Counted from the first letter of the stretch, positions 50,702 through 59,249 are shown. The stretch is DNA of 64,000 nt from Candidatus Aminicenantota bacterium (GCA_027068075.1 JAMOUJ010000005.1:460162-524161); one strand, 5' to 3'. A program made the numbers and translations. The notes: generated by a model not told the origin, from the letters alone.

Positions 50702-52417
50702 ATGAAGAGATTCGCTCCTCTGCTCGCAATTTTCCTATCCCTCTCCTTCTTTTTAGGGGCCCTGGAACTTACGGGAAAAATCGTGGACCAGGAGGGTCGC
50801 CCCGTCAGGGCCGGAATGGTGCTCCTGAGGGCCCAGGGTTCCGAAAAATACATAAAGTCCGACCTCAACGAAAAGGGGGAATTTTTCTTCAGAGAACTGA
50901 AGCCAGGAACCTACGAATTCAAACTCAGCATATTCAGCGCCGAGAAACTCCACAGGACCCTCCACCTGGAAAAAAGCCAGGACCTGGAACTTACCGTGAA
51001 ACTCTCTTTTCTGGACAGGGCCTTGATATTTACCCGGGAACTTTCCGATGTGGCTTGGGGGACCTGGATGATAATCCTACTGGTGGGCACCGGCATAATC
51101 CTCTCGCTGGCCACGGGATTCGTGCAGGTAAGGAGGCTGGTTTCCGCCTTCAGGGAAGTTTTCCGGGGGGCCCTGAAAAAGGGGTACATGGGAGAAGAGG
51201 AGGGAGACATTTCTCCCTTCGCCGCCCTGATGACCGCCCTGGCCGCCACCGTGGGAAACGGTAACATCGCCGGGGTAGCCACGGCCATTGCCACCGGGGG
51301 GCCCGGGGCTCCCTTCTGGATGTGGGTGGCTGGAATTTTCGGCATGGCCACCAAATACGCCGAGGGATTTCTGGGGGTGAAGTTCCGGAAAAAAATGCCC
51401 ACCGGGGAGATGGCCGGGGGGCCCATGTATTATGCAAGGTACGGGATCAAGTGGAAGCCCGTGGCGAAATTTTTAGGGGCCCTTTTTGCCATCTCCGCCT
51501 CCATTACTGCCCTTCTGGGCACGGGCAACATGGCCCAGTCCAACTCCATGGCCCTGGCCTTTAAGACCCAGTTCGGAATTCCTCCCTGGATCTCCGCTGC
51601 GGTCATAACCGCCATGGTGGGTCTTGTGGTAATCGGTGGAATAAAGAAAATCGGGAGCGTTTCCGAAAAACTGGTTCCTGCCATGATAGTGCTGTATGTT
51701 CTTGGAGGAACGGTGGTCATTCTGGCCAATTTCACGAAGATCCCCCAGGCCTTCGCCCTCATCTTAAAATCTGCCTTTTCTATAAAGGCCGTGGGAGGAG
51801 CCCTGGTGGGAACCACCGTGGCTCAGGCCATATCCATAGGGGTCAGAAGGGGGGTTCTCTCCAACGAAAGCGGTCTGGGTTCTGCGGCCATAGCCCAGGC
51901 AGCCTCCCGTTCACCGGAGCCCGTCTACAACGGCCTTATAGCCATGACCGGCACCTTCATAGACACCATCTTCGTCAATACCTTCACCACCCTGACCATC
52001 ATCCTCTCCGGGGCCTATTTATACACCGCCGCCTACGGTTCCTCCAAGGGCCTCACCTCCACCGCCCTGACCATCGCTGCCTTTGAATCCGTTATTCCCC
52101 ATCCCTTCGGAGGGGCTATAATAGCCCTGGCCTCCTTCCTTTTCGGCTATTCCACCCTCATAGCCTGGTGTTATTACGGAGAAAAATCCTTTGAATACAT
52201 AGCGGGAAGTCGCGTGGTGGTCCCCTACAGACTGGTATTCATCGCCCTTACCTTCCTGGGGGCCATAGTCCAGGGACCGTATTTGAACATAATCTGGTAT
52301 ACGGGGGATTCGGCCAACGCCCTGATGGCCCTGCCCAATTTAATCGCCCTCCTCTTCCTGGTGAATGTGGTGAGGAAGGAGACCGTGGACAAACTCTACC
52401 GAAGAAAACTATGGTAA
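50702..52417 (+). CDS. Na+/amino-acid symporter (AGCS family) with N-terminal signal and CarboxypepD_reg-like domain
   Basis: 571 residues, about 110 longer than usual. It starts with a signal peptide (LLAIFLSLSFFLGALE), then a beta-sandwich domain at about 20-100 (LTGKIVDQEGRPVRAGMVLL, LNEKGEFFFRELKPGTYEFKL) of the carboxypeptidase-regulatory/transthyretin-like type. The AGCS transporter follows from about residue 115, with ten or so helices; GNGNIAGVATAIATGGPGAPFWMW and NESGLGSAAIAQAAS are the family motifs. AGCS proteins import alanine or glycine with Na+. The sandwich domain should face the periplasm and may bind a partner or substrate. Only a weak GGAG precedes the ATG. Its end overlaps the convergent FAH gene by 9 nt. 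Confidence 0.88.
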   Translation: MKRFAPLLAIFLSLSFFLGALELTGKIVDQEGRPVRAGMVLLRAQGSEKYIKSDLNEKGEFFFRELKPGTYEFKLSIFSAEKLHRTLHLEKSQDLELTVKLSFLDRALIFTRELSDVAWGTWMIILLVGTGIILSLATGFVQVRRLVSAFREVFRGALKKGYMGEEEGDISPFAALMTALAATVGNGNIAGVATAIATGGPGAPFWMWVAGIFGMATKYAEGFLGVKFRKKMPTGEMAGGPMYYARYGIKWKPVAKFLGALFAISASITALLGTGNMAQSNSMALAFKTQFGIPPWISAAVITAMVGLVVIGGIKKIGSVSEKLVPAMIVLYVLGGTVVILANFTKIPQAFALILKSAFSIKAVGGALVGTTVAQAISIGVRRGVLSNESGLGSAAIAQAASRSPEPVYNGLIAMTGTFIDTIFVNTFTTLTIILSGAYLYTAAYGSSKGLTSTALTIAAFESVIPHPFGGAIIALASFLFGYSTLIAWCYYGEKSFEYIAGSRVVVPYRLVFIALTFLGAIVQGPYLNIIWYTGDSANALMALPNLIALLFLVNVVRKETVDKLYRRKLW

Positions 52418-53290
52418 TCCCACGGAATTTTCAAGGGTGCCTATTTTTTCTATCTCTATCTTCAGCCTGTCTCCGTCCTTTAGGAAAACCTGGGGGTTTC
52501 TAAAATAGCCCACCCCCGCCGGGGTGCCGGTGCATATGAGGTCCCCGGGGGATAGGGTGATGTCTGTGGAAATGTAGGATATGAGGAAGTCCACTGGGAA
52601 GACCATCATGGAGGTGGAGGAGTCCTGCATCTTCTGGCCGTTGAGGGTGAGGGATATTCCCAGGGAATGAGGATTCCCCACTTCGTCGGGGGAGGCCACG
52701 AAGGGACCCAGTGGAAGGAAGGTGTCAAAACTCTTTCCCCGGACCCACTGGCCATCGCCGAATTGACAATCCCGGGCGGATACATCGTTTCCCACGGTAA
52801 AGCCCAGCACATGTTTCATGGCCTCCTCCCGGGGGATTCCCTTTCCTCCTTTCCCTACGATAACCACCATTTCCGCTTCGTAGTCCACCATGTTGGAACT
52901 TCGCGGGAGGAGGATTTTCCCCCCATGGCCCAGGAGGGTGTTCCTGAATTTGGCGAAGATGATGGGCTTCTTAGGAGGGGGTTTCCCGTGTTCCCGACAG
53001 TGATCAATGTAGTTTCTGCCGAGACAGATTATTTTTTCCGGCCAGGGCACCGGAGGGAGAAATTTTACGCCCCCTTCTTCGTAGGTGGTTCCCTCCTCAA
53101 AGTCCTCCAGCAGGTCCCACACCCTTCTCAGGAAGGGCACGGTTCCCTCGGTTTTTAGAACTTCCATGGGGGAGGTGGCTGGCAGGGATATGCCCTGGGC
53201 CGTGGCGAAGTCAAGGACATCCACCAGTTTGCTCCCCCAGGGAAAGACCAGTCTGTCCCCCCTGGGGGTTCTTACCACTCCAAATCTCAT
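52409..53290 (-). CDS. Fumarylacetoacetate hydrolase (FAH) family protein
   Basis: 293 residues. Residues about 85-290 are the FAH fold: IICLGRNYIDHCREHGKPPPKKPIIFAK, a metal-binding DYEAEMVVIVG, NDVSARDCQFGDGQWVRGKSFDTFLPLGPF and GDLICTGTPAGVGYF. Members include fumarylpyruvate and acylpyruvate hydrolases, and oxaloacetate decarboxylases. The N-terminal 80 residues are the usual small leading domain. It is the last gene of the ExbB operon and overlaps the MenG gene by 4 nt; a shared function is not apparent. Confidence 0.9.
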   Translation of the reverse strand: MRFGVVRTPRGDRLVFPWGSKLVDVLDFATAQGISLPATSPMEVLKTEGTVPFLRRVWDLLEDFEEGTTYEEGGVKFLPPVPWPEKIICLGRNYIDHCREHGKPPPKKPIIFAKFRNTLLGHGGKILLPRSSNMVDYEAEMVVIVGKGGKGIPREEAMKHVLGFTVGNDVSARDCQFGDGQWVRGKSFDTFLPLGPFVASPDEVGNPHSLGISLTLNGQKMQDSSTSMMVFPVDFLISYISTDITLSPGDLICTGTPAGVGYFRNPQVFLKDGDRLKIEIEKIGTLENSVGLP

Positions 53291-53961
53291 TTTTCCTCCT
53301 TGGTTCCGAGGTATATGATGACAGTTCCCATGGTGAGTTTCAAATGCCTCACCCGGGAAAAACCGATTCCCTCCATCTCCTTTATCACCTCCTCCGGTTT
53401 GAGGAATTCTTCAATGGAAGACGACAGATGGTCGTAGGCCCCACGGTTTCCCGATACGAGCCCTCCGATGAGGGGAAGAATGGTTTTCAGGTAAAGCCTG
53501 TAAGGGGACCTTATCCACCTGGATGGGGAGGGGGAAAACTCCAGTATTCCCAGGGTTCCTCCGGGTTTTAGAACCCTGTAGGTCTCCTTCAAACCCCGTC
53601 GGGGGCAGGAGAGGTTTCTGAGGCCGAAGCCCATGATCACCCGGTGAAAACTCTGTGAAGAAAAAGGTAGGTTTTCGGCATCGCCCACCACCAGAAGGGA
53701 GCGGGAAGTTTTTCTGGTTGCTCTTTTCAACATGGGAAGGGAGATGTCCAGGCCCACCACCTGCGCCCCCCTCTTTTCGCATAGAACCGCCAGGTCCCCT
53801 GTGCCGGTGCAAAGGTCCAGAACCCTTTCCCCCGGAGAGGGGGCAATCTCCTCAATCAATTTCCTCCTCCATCCCCGGTCAAGACCCAGGCTGAGAAGGC
53901 GGTTTAAAAGGTCGTATCTGGGGGCGATTTGTGAGAAGAGGGTTTTGACTTTATTTCTCAT
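53287..53961 (-). CDS. menG: Demethylmenaquinone/ubiquinone C-methyltransferase (MenG/UbiE)
   Basis: 224 residues. SAM-dependent methyltransferase finishing menaquinone synthesis. VKTLFSQIAPRYDLLNRLLSLGLDRGWRRK is the family start; motif I is VLDLCTGTGDLA, followed by VVGDAENLPF and GFGLRNL, then GGTLGILEFSPS. The organism therefore probably makes or modifies menaquinone, though the other men genes are not here. Start overlaps PrsW by 11 nt. Confidence 0.9.
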   Translation of the reverse strand: MRNKVKTLFSQIAPRYDLLNRLLSLGLDRGWRRKLIEEIAPSPGERVLDLCTGTGDLAVLCEKRGAQVVGLDISLPMLKRATRKTSRSLLVVGDAENLPFSSQSFHRVIMGFGLRNLSCPRRGLKETYRVLKPGGTLGILEFSPSPSRWIRSPYRLYLKTILPLIGGLVSGNRGAYDHLSSSIEEFLKPEEVIKEMEGIGFSRVRHLKLTMGTVIIYLGTKEEK

Positions 53962-54712
53962 TTCTGGAAAGGATAACCAGAAGATAGTATAGGAGGGCGT
54001 TGAGGCTCAGATATGGCCAGAGGTTCGCCTTCCCCTGGAGGGAAAAATCGTAGGCCCAGTGGAGGAAGGCAGGAACCGCCAGGGTGGCCCCCAGGAAAAA
54101 CGGTCTCCACCTTCCCCTTATTGAGCGGTAAAAAAGATACCCCATGAGGCCGCTTATGCAGAGGTGTATGGGGAGAAGGTTTCTAAGGGCCAGAACAGAA
54201 AAACCGAACTTTGCCCCGTAGAGATAGTTCTCCAGGGATCCGAACACTGCCCCCACCGACGCCCCGGCCACCACGGCATCCCTGCGGTTTCTGACCTTTC
54301 CCAGGAGAAAGAGGAGGAAGATGTTGAGGAATTTGAACCCTTCCTCCCTGAGGGCCACCTGAACGAAACGGTATTCGTAAGGGGCCTTTACCACCACAAA
54401 TTTCAGCAAAAGGGAAAGGCTTAGCAGGGTAAATAAATAGGCCTCCGGCCAGAGCCTTAAATTCCAGCCGTTCAGAATGAGAACCAGAAGGGTAAAGGCC
54501 AGCAGGGAGGCCAGGGATGTTCCCCAGAGGTTCCTTCCCGTGAGGGAAAAAAGGATGAGAAAATAGAGGGATAGGGCCAGGGCCAGGAGGAGGACCTGAC
54601 CCCATTTAAACAAGCGCTGGGGGTCCTCTATTCTGGTTTTTACAAGGAAATAACCGGCGGTTCTGACGAGTAAATACAGGAGGAAAAAGCCCAGCGCAAC
54701 CTTAATAAGCAT
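53951..54712 (-). CDS. PrsW-type intramembrane metalloprotease
   Basis: 253 residues, about seven hydrophobic helices. The putative zinc-site motifs of the PrsW/CPBP-like group are present: E123-E-x2-K127 (LREEGFKF), E161-N-x2-Y165 (SLENYLYG), H183 (LLPIHLCISG) and H218-x3-D222 (FLHWAYDF). PrsW of Bacillus cleaves the anti-sigma factor RsiW; no anti-sigma factor gene is present here, but its operon encodes several single-span membrane proteins that could be substrates. It overlaps both neighbours by 11 nt. Confidence 0.82.
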   Translation of the reverse strand: MLIKVALGFFLLYLLVRTAGYFLVKTRIEDPQRLFKWGQVLLLALALSLYFLILFSLTGRNLWGTSLASLLAFTLLVLILNGWNLRLWPEAYLFTLLSLSLLLKFVVVKAPYEYRFVQVALREEGFKFLNIFLLFLLGKVRNRRDAVVAGASVGAVFGSLENYLYGAKFGFSVLALRNLLPIHLCISGLMGYLFYRSIRGRWRPFFLGATLAVPAFLHWAYDFSLQGKANLWPYLSLNALLYYLLVILSRNEK

Positions 54713-55751
54713 TCAGGTACTCCATGGCCAGGGGTATTAGTGCCCCGTATCTTGAAGGGTTGGCCCTGGCAGCCCTTAGAAATTCCCGCAGGTATCTTTG
54801 GCTTCCTTCCTTGAACCTTATGGAACTGTAGACCATGCCCATGGCCAGGGAGCACAGGGGAGTACGACAGGGTTTGAGGCTTGAGGTGAAGTCGTTGGCC
54901 AGTTTCAGGTTGGAGGGAAAATTGTGGAGGATGGCCTTCAGGGTGAAGAGGGCCCATCGGCTTCTGTAATTTTCTTCCCTGGATACCTGTAGGATGTAAA
55001 AGGAGGCGAACTTGAAGAGAGGGTAGTAAAAATCCCGGTTCAGAAGTTCCATGGCCCGGGGTATGTAATCCTTCATCTCCCTCACCCTTCCAGTTTCCCA
55101 AAGGGTTTTTAGGACCATGGTCAGGGGATCGTATGCCAGGGCAGGAACGCCGGCAGCCAATTCCAGGGAACGCCTGGCGTAAAAAAGAGCCCCCTTCCTG
55201 TCCCCCCGCAGGTGATGAAGGCGAGATAGGGCAAGGAAGAGACGCCCCCTCACCAGGGGGTTCTCAGAGGAGGAAAGGACCTCCTTTATTTTTCTCTCCA
55301 CCAGTCGGAGATCCTTTCCTCCCAGGAAAATATACAGGGCTATTCTTTTGAGTTTCTGGATTTCCCGGTAATCCTCCAGGTAATTTCTCCAATTGAACCC
55401 GATAAGTTCAAGGTAATCGGCATCGTAATAATAGGAAATGATGATGGGGCCCTGGCCGGTTCCCCCCTCCCTGGCGGCGCTTCCGGGCCTTAACTCAAAG
55501 TTGAGGGCCTTCCTCCGGGAAAAAATCCCCAGAAGCACCAGCATAGTGAACAAAACCGCCAGCCCCCGCAGGGAAGCCTTTCTGGCCACCTCCCTTCCCC
55601 TCTGCCTTTCCTTTCTTCGCCTTTTCTCTTCCTCCATCTCCTCCAGTATGGGCTCCGGGGGCAAACCCTCCTTCAAGGCGTGGAGGAGTTTCTCCAGGAG
55701 ATAAATTTCCCGCCGCTGGAGAAAAAGTAAGATTCTCTTTTCCACCCTCAT
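54702..55751 (-). CDS. Uncharacterised membrane-anchored helical repeat protein
   Basis: 349 residues. An N-terminal cytoplasmic segment (1-60) rich in Arg/Lys/Glu (LLEKLLHALKEGLPPEPILEEM, then a highly basic stretch) is followed by one membrane helix (about 63-80) and a helical periplasmic region (about 115-349) with TPR-like pairs (RGRLFLALSRLHHLRGDRKGALFYARRSLELA). Two Cys (KPCRTPLC) are close together. No family is recognised. It sits between the ExbD-like genes and PrsW, overlapping PrsW by 11 nt and one nucleotide from the ExbD-like gene, so it is probably part of the same machine. Confidence 0.65.
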   Translation of the reverse strand: MRVEKRILLFLQRREIYLLEKLLHALKEGLPPEPILEEMEEEKRRRKERQRGREVARKASLRGLAVLFTMLVLLGIFSRRKALNFELRPGSAAREGGTGQGPIIISYYYDADYLELIGFNWRNYLEDYREIQKLKRIALYIFLGGKDLRLVERKIKEVLSSSENPLVRGRLFLALSRLHHLRGDRKGALFYARRSLELAAGVPALAYDPLTMVLKTLWETGRVREMKDYIPRAMELLNRDFYYPLFKFASFYILQVSREENYRSRWALFTLKAILHNFPSNLKLANDFTSSLKPCRTPLCSLAMGMVYSSIRFKEGSQRYLREFLRAARANPSRYGALIPLAMEYLNAY

Positions 55752-55752
55752 G

Positions 55753-56352
55753 TCAGAAGGAAATCACTGGAATGGTGGACTGGAGGGCGCAACTGTAGAC
55801 ATAATACCAGCCCGGATGGTGGAAGGAGACCGAAACCTGAAAATTCTCCTCCAGGGCGGCCCTCATTATTCTGGACGCCAGATCCACCCCCTTCCTGTCC
55901 GTGACCACCAGAAATATCCTCCAGGTGGTGGGGTCCTTTACCCCCCAGGCCTTTTTTATTCGTTCCACCACTTCCCGGGCCCGGAGGAGACCGGGACCTT
56001 TAGCCTTCCTCTTTTCCGGGAAGAAACCCACGCAGAAGAGGTCTCCCTTCAAGTTTTCGGTTATTCCCTTTATCAAAAAGTGTCGGGTTTTTACCGTGGG
56101 CGTGAGGAAGAGTTTTCGGAGTTCTTCCTCGCCGAGTATTTCGGCTCCGGAGGCGCTGATAAGCACCACCGATTTTCCCTTGACCTTGCGGTCTCCCACA
56201 TATATGGGAAGGTATTCGGTCTTCACCGCCTTCCTTATCCTTTTTTCCGAGGTGGTTATCACCAGAAGAAGGGAGAGGATGATGAAGAACACTCCCACCA
56301 TGGTAACGGATAGGTCCGCGAAGGAGGTGAAGTCAGGCTCTATTTTTCCCAT
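55753..56352 (-). CDS. ExbD/MotB-like single-span membrane protein (second copy)
   Basis: 199 residues. A single N-terminal helix with an acidic residue at its start (SFADLSVTMVGVFFIILSLLLV, Asp about 13) is typical of ExbD/TolR/MotB proton-channel partners. The rest is a periplasmic alpha/beta domain (YLPIYVGDRKVKGKSVVLIS; WRIFLVVTDRKGVDLASRIM) that resembles a TolR-like fold but not an OmpA peptidoglycan-binding one. It overlaps the first ExbD-like gene by 13 nt. With the ExbB-like channel it may form a proton-driven motor unit. Confidence 0.7.
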   Translation of the reverse strand: MGKIEPDFTSFADLSVTMVGVFFIILSLLLVITTSEKRIRKAVKTEYLPIYVGDRKVKGKSVVLISASGAEILGEEELRKLFLTPTVKTRHFLIKGITENLKGDLFCVGFFPEKRKAKGPGLLRAREVVERIKKAWGVKDPTTWRIFLVVTDRKGVDLASRIMRAALEENFQVSVSFHHPGWYYVYSCALQSTIPVISF

Positions 56353-56873
56353 AATGCCAAGGCCTTCCTGTAGGTTTTTTCGTCCATGGGGATGTAACTC
56401 AGGGGGAGAAAATACCGGGAGTTTTTCAGGAAATCCCAGATCCTTTTTTCCACATCCTTGATGAGGCCAAAACCCCGGGGTGGAACCATGAAAACCACCC
56501 CGCAGAGGTGTTTCCGCTCAATGTTTGAACTGTTTGCCTCCACGCATTTCTTTACCTTGACCAACAACTGGGAAAAATTTATTTTCTCCGGATAGCCCTC
56601 CGGGGAGAGGTATTTTATGGAGGTGTTTGAATCCACGATGAAAACCATAGGCTTCAACTGAAAGATAAAATCCCTCCTGGCCTTTATGGTGGTGAGGCGA
56701 GCCTTCTTCAGGACAAAACTGTAGTATTCTTTAACCGCCTCCTTGGCTTCCTGGTATTGCTTTTCCTTAGGTATGGAAGAGAAACCCCATATCAAAAAGA
56801 GCAGTATCCCGGTGAAGGAGAACATTATGTCAATTATGGAGATAAGGCTAAAGTTTTCCCCTCTCAACTTCAT
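56340..56873 (-). CDS. ExbD-like single-span membrane protein (first copy)
   Basis: 177 residues. One N-terminal helix with the ExbD-type acidic signature (SLISIIDIMFSFTGILLFLIWG, Asp about 15), then a helical linker and a periplasmic domain with MVFIVDSNTSIKYLSPEG. It shares the same layout as the next gene but little sequence, so the two may form a heteromer. It overlaps the ExbB-like gene by 26 nt. Proton-channel function is inferred from the Asp and the neighbours. Confidence 0.72.
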   Translation of the reverse strand: MKLRGENFSLISIIDIMFSFTGILLFLIWGFSSIPKEKQYQEAKEAVKEYYSFVLKKARLTTIKARRDFIFQLKPMVFIVDSNTSIKYLSPEGYPEKINFSQLLVKVKKCVEANSSNIERKHLCGVVFMVPPRGFGLIKDVEKRIWDFLKNSRYFLPLSYIPMDEKTYRKALALWEK

Positions 56874-57723
56874 CGGCGATCCTTTCCTTTTCCTCTTCCC
56901 CCAGGGAAAGCAGGAGTGCCTTGGATATGCTGGCCAGGACCCTGGCCCCTTCCTCCATTTTTTCTATAACGGCGTTCATCCTTTCCTCCCAGCGAGAGGG
57001 GTCCAGAGCGAAAGCCGGGGCCTCTGCCGGAAACTCCATTTCAGGCACGAGCCGTTCCAGGAAAAAGCCCTCCAGGGCGTTCAGGGATGAACTTATCTTC
57101 CTCCACACGGCGGAGTATAAAAACATGAGAATTAGAACGAGGACGAGACCCAGGAAGGTAGTGTCAAAGGCCGTATAAAGTCCCTGGGTTACCTGGGAAA
57201 AGGATTGGACGAAGGAGGTGGAGCCCTCCCCTGAAATCCTGAATCCGGCTATGGCCATGCTCACCCCCACCACGGTTCCTATGAATCCCATGAGGGGAAG
57301 AGCCCATATGGCCACCCTTACCGGAGTGAAGTTATCCTCCACCCTTTCCCTGAGGGATCTAAGATATGCTTCGGTCATGGTGACCAGTTCCCCACGGTTT
57401 CTTGCCCGGCGACTGAAGTTCAGAAAGGCCTTGGTGATGGAGCCCAGGGGTTCCGGCAGGGAGGCCCTTTCCAGACAGGGGAGGTCCGGGCATCCCAGGA
57501 CGAGTTCCACCCTGAGGAGATGCCTCAGACCCCGGTAGTTAAGCCAGAGGTGAAAGAGACCCACCAGGAAAACCAGGACTATGGCCCTGGAGTAAACCTG
57601 ACCCCCCAGGACCCTCAGGATGTAGGAGCCGTCGGGTAGGAAAGGAACGGGAAAAAGGTAGTAAAAAAATACCCAGGCGAGGACGGCATACAAGACGCTC
57701 TTTGAAAAAATTTTCCCCGACAT
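56848..57723 (-). CDS. MotA/TolQ/ExbB-type proton channel protein
   Basis: 291 residues. Two N-terminal helices (about 8-26 and 42-62), then the family core: a helix WALPLMGFIGTVVGVSMAIAG (about 139-159) and, after GLYTAFDTTFLGLVLVLILMFLYSAVW (about 187-213), a long cytoplasmic helical tail. These helices match the MotA_ExbB channel family. The membrane channel would use the proton gradient to move its ExbD-like partners. The start has no Shine-Dalgarno; an extended -10 ends 8 nt upstream. It is the first gene of a seven-gene overlapping operon. Confidence 0.88.
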   Translation of the reverse strand: MSGKIFSKSVLYAVLAWVFFYYLFPVPFLPDGSYILRVLGGQVYSRAIVLVFLVGLFHLWLNYRGLRHLLRVELVLGCPDLPCLERASLPEPLGSITKAFLNFSRRARNRGELVTMTEAYLRSLRERVEDNFTPVRVAIWALPLMGFIGTVVGVSMAIAGFRISGEGSTSFVQSFSQVTQGLYTAFDTTFLGLVLVLILMFLYSAVWRKISSSLNALEGFFLERLVPEMEFPAEAPAFALDPSRWEERMNAVIEKMEEGARVLASISKALLLSLGEEEKERIADEVERGKL

Positions 57724-57731
57724 CTTCAGGA

Positions 57732-57740
57732 AGTTTACCA
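57732..57740 (-). promoter_or_regulatory. Extended -10 promoter of the ExbB operon, predicted near-leaderless
   Basis: TGG-TAAACT on the minus strand ends 8 nt before the ATG at 57721-57723. It lies in the 66-bp divergent gap with lnt. No -35 was recognised. Confidence 0.5.
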
Positions 57741-57777
57741 GAAAACGGAGCGGGGTGGAATTTTGAACAACTTGGGG

Positions 57778-57783
57778 TAAAAT
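57778..57783 (+). promoter_or_regulatory. -10 element of lnt, predicted leaderless
   Basis: TAAAAT ends exactly 6 nt before the lnt ATG at 57790. No Shine-Dalgarno and no good -35. Confidence 0.5.
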
Positions 57784-57789
57784 CCTTTT

Positions 57790-59244
57790 ATGGCTTATTT
57801 TATGGCGATTTTCTCGGGGGTGCTCCTGGCCCTTTCCTTTTCCATATTCATATGGCCCCTTTCCCTGGTGGCCTTTCTTTCCACCGTTCTTTTGTTCGCC
57901 TCCATGGCCCGGAAGGCCAATTTCATGGTGGGATTCGTCGGGGGAATGGCCTATTTTTCCACTGCCCTCTTCTGGATCGTTCCCACCCTGAGGAAATACG
58001 GAGGCCTTCCCTTTTCACTGGCTCTTTTAGCGCTTCTGGGGCTTTCCCTTTATCTTTCGCTTTATTTCGGGGTCTTTTCCCTGAGTTTGCGTTTTTTGAG
58101 CGGCGGGTTCCTCTACCTCGTTCCCTTTCTATGGGTCGGGCTGGAGGTCGTGAGGGAAACCGCGTTTACAGGATTTCCCTGGGCCAGTCTGGGCTACACC
58201 GTTTCCTCAGACCTTCCCTTCATCCAGTGGGCGTCGGTGGGAGGGGTTTACCTTCTGGGATTTTTTATGATGCTTCTGGCGGTGCTTTTCTACCGGGGAA
58301 AGAAGGGATTGGCCCTTTTCCTATGGATTTTTCTCCATCTTACGGGGTTTCTCATGGTGGGCCCCCACTACCGGGGGAGGTTTCAGGTGGCGGTTCTTCA
58401 AAACTCATGGGATTTTTCCCCGCCGTCCACCCCGGAGAGGGCTCAAGCGGTGCTGAGGGATTACGAGAAGTTGGGGGAAGAGGCGGTTAAGGAAGGGGCC
58501 CAACTCCTGGTTTTTCCCGAAACCACCGTTCCCTATATTTACCTTTCCGAACCCTCCTGGAGAGATTATGTGGTGGGATTGGCTGAGAAATGGAAAACCT
58601 GGATCGTTTTTTCCGCCACATGGAGGGAAGGAGAAAAATTCTACAATTCGGTTTTTTCCATTTCGCCCCGGGGAAAAATCTGGAGGTACTCCAAGAGTCA
58701 CCTGGTTCCCTTCGGGGAATACAATCCCCTCCCTTTTCTAAAAAGGATAATCCCCAGGATAGCCATGGAGATCGGGGATTTCACCCCTGGAGACCGGACC
58801 TCCCTTTTGAGGTTCCGGGGTTATAAATTCGCTTCCCCGGTGTGCTACGAAGCGGTTTTCCCCGATCTCGTGAGGAAAATGGTCCTGGAGGGGGCCGATT
58901 TTCTGGTTAATGTTACCAACGATGCATGGTATGGGAGGACTTCGGCCCCGTGGCAGCATTTCTACCAAGCCCGGCTCCGGGCGGTGGAAAACAGGAGGTA
59001 TTTGATCCGGGCCGCCTCCACCGGAGTGAGCGCCGTGGTGGACCCCTCTGGAAGGATTTTGACCCGCAGTAAAATCTACGAAACCCAGAAGGTGGTTTCT
59101 TATTTCTCCCCGGAGAAGAACCTAAGCCTTTACACCCTTACCGGAGGGTATCAGCGCTGGTTTTACCTCCTGCTCTCCCTCGTCATGTTGATTCTCGTCC
59201 TGGCGAAGGCGTTGGTGGGAAGGGGGAAATTCTTTATAATTTAA
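57790..59244 (+). CDS. lnt: Apolipoprotein N-acyltransferase
   Basis: 484 residues. Adds the third acyl chain to lipoproteins in diderm bacteria. Six or so N-terminal helices precede a nitrilase-type periplasmic domain with the catalytic triad Glu244 (VFPETT), Lys302 (YSKSHLVPFGEYNPL) and Cys352 (SPVCYEAVFP), and the conserved NVTNDAWYG and AVENRRYLIRA segments; one final helix closes it. The presence of Lnt strongly supports an outer membrane with triacylated lipoproteins. The start lacks a Shine-Dalgarno. Confidence 0.95.
   Translation: MAYFMAIFSGVLLALSFSIFIWPLSLVAFLSTVLLFASMARKANFMVGFVGGMAYFSTALFWIVPTLRKYGGLPFSLALLALLGLSLYLSLYFGVFSLSLRFLSGGFLYLVPFLWVGLEVVRETAFTGFPWASLGYTVSSDLPFIQWASVGGVYLLGFFMMLLAVLFYRGKKGLALFLWIFLHLTGFLMVGPHYRGRFQVAVLQNSWDFSPPSTPERAQAVLRDYEKLGEEAVKEGAQLLVFPETTVPYIYLSEPSWRDYVVGLAEKWKTWIVFSATWREGEKFYNSVFSISPRGKIWRYSKSHLVPFGEYNPLPFLKRIIPRIAMEIGDFTPGDRTSLLRFRGYKFASPVCYEAVFPDLVRKMVLEGADFLVNVTNDAWYGRTSAPWQHFYQARLRAVENRRYLIRAASTGVSAVVDPSGRILTRSKIYETQKVVSYFSPEKNLSLYTLTGGYQRWFYLLLSLVMLILVLAKALVGRGKFFII
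59212..59240 (+). promoter_or_regulatory. Promoter of recN inside the end of lnt, short leader
   Basis: TTGGTG (59212-59217), 17 nt, TATAAT (59235-59240), then 9 nt to the ATG at 59250. No Shine-Dalgarno, so the leader would be 2-3 nt. Confidence 0.55.
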
Positions 59245-59249
59245 TATCC

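Noticed and set aside
53951..57723. Zorya-type phage defence system
   Set aside because: The channel protein lacks the long ZorA tail, the ExbD-like partners lack a peptidoglycan-binding domain, and no nuclease or helicase follows.
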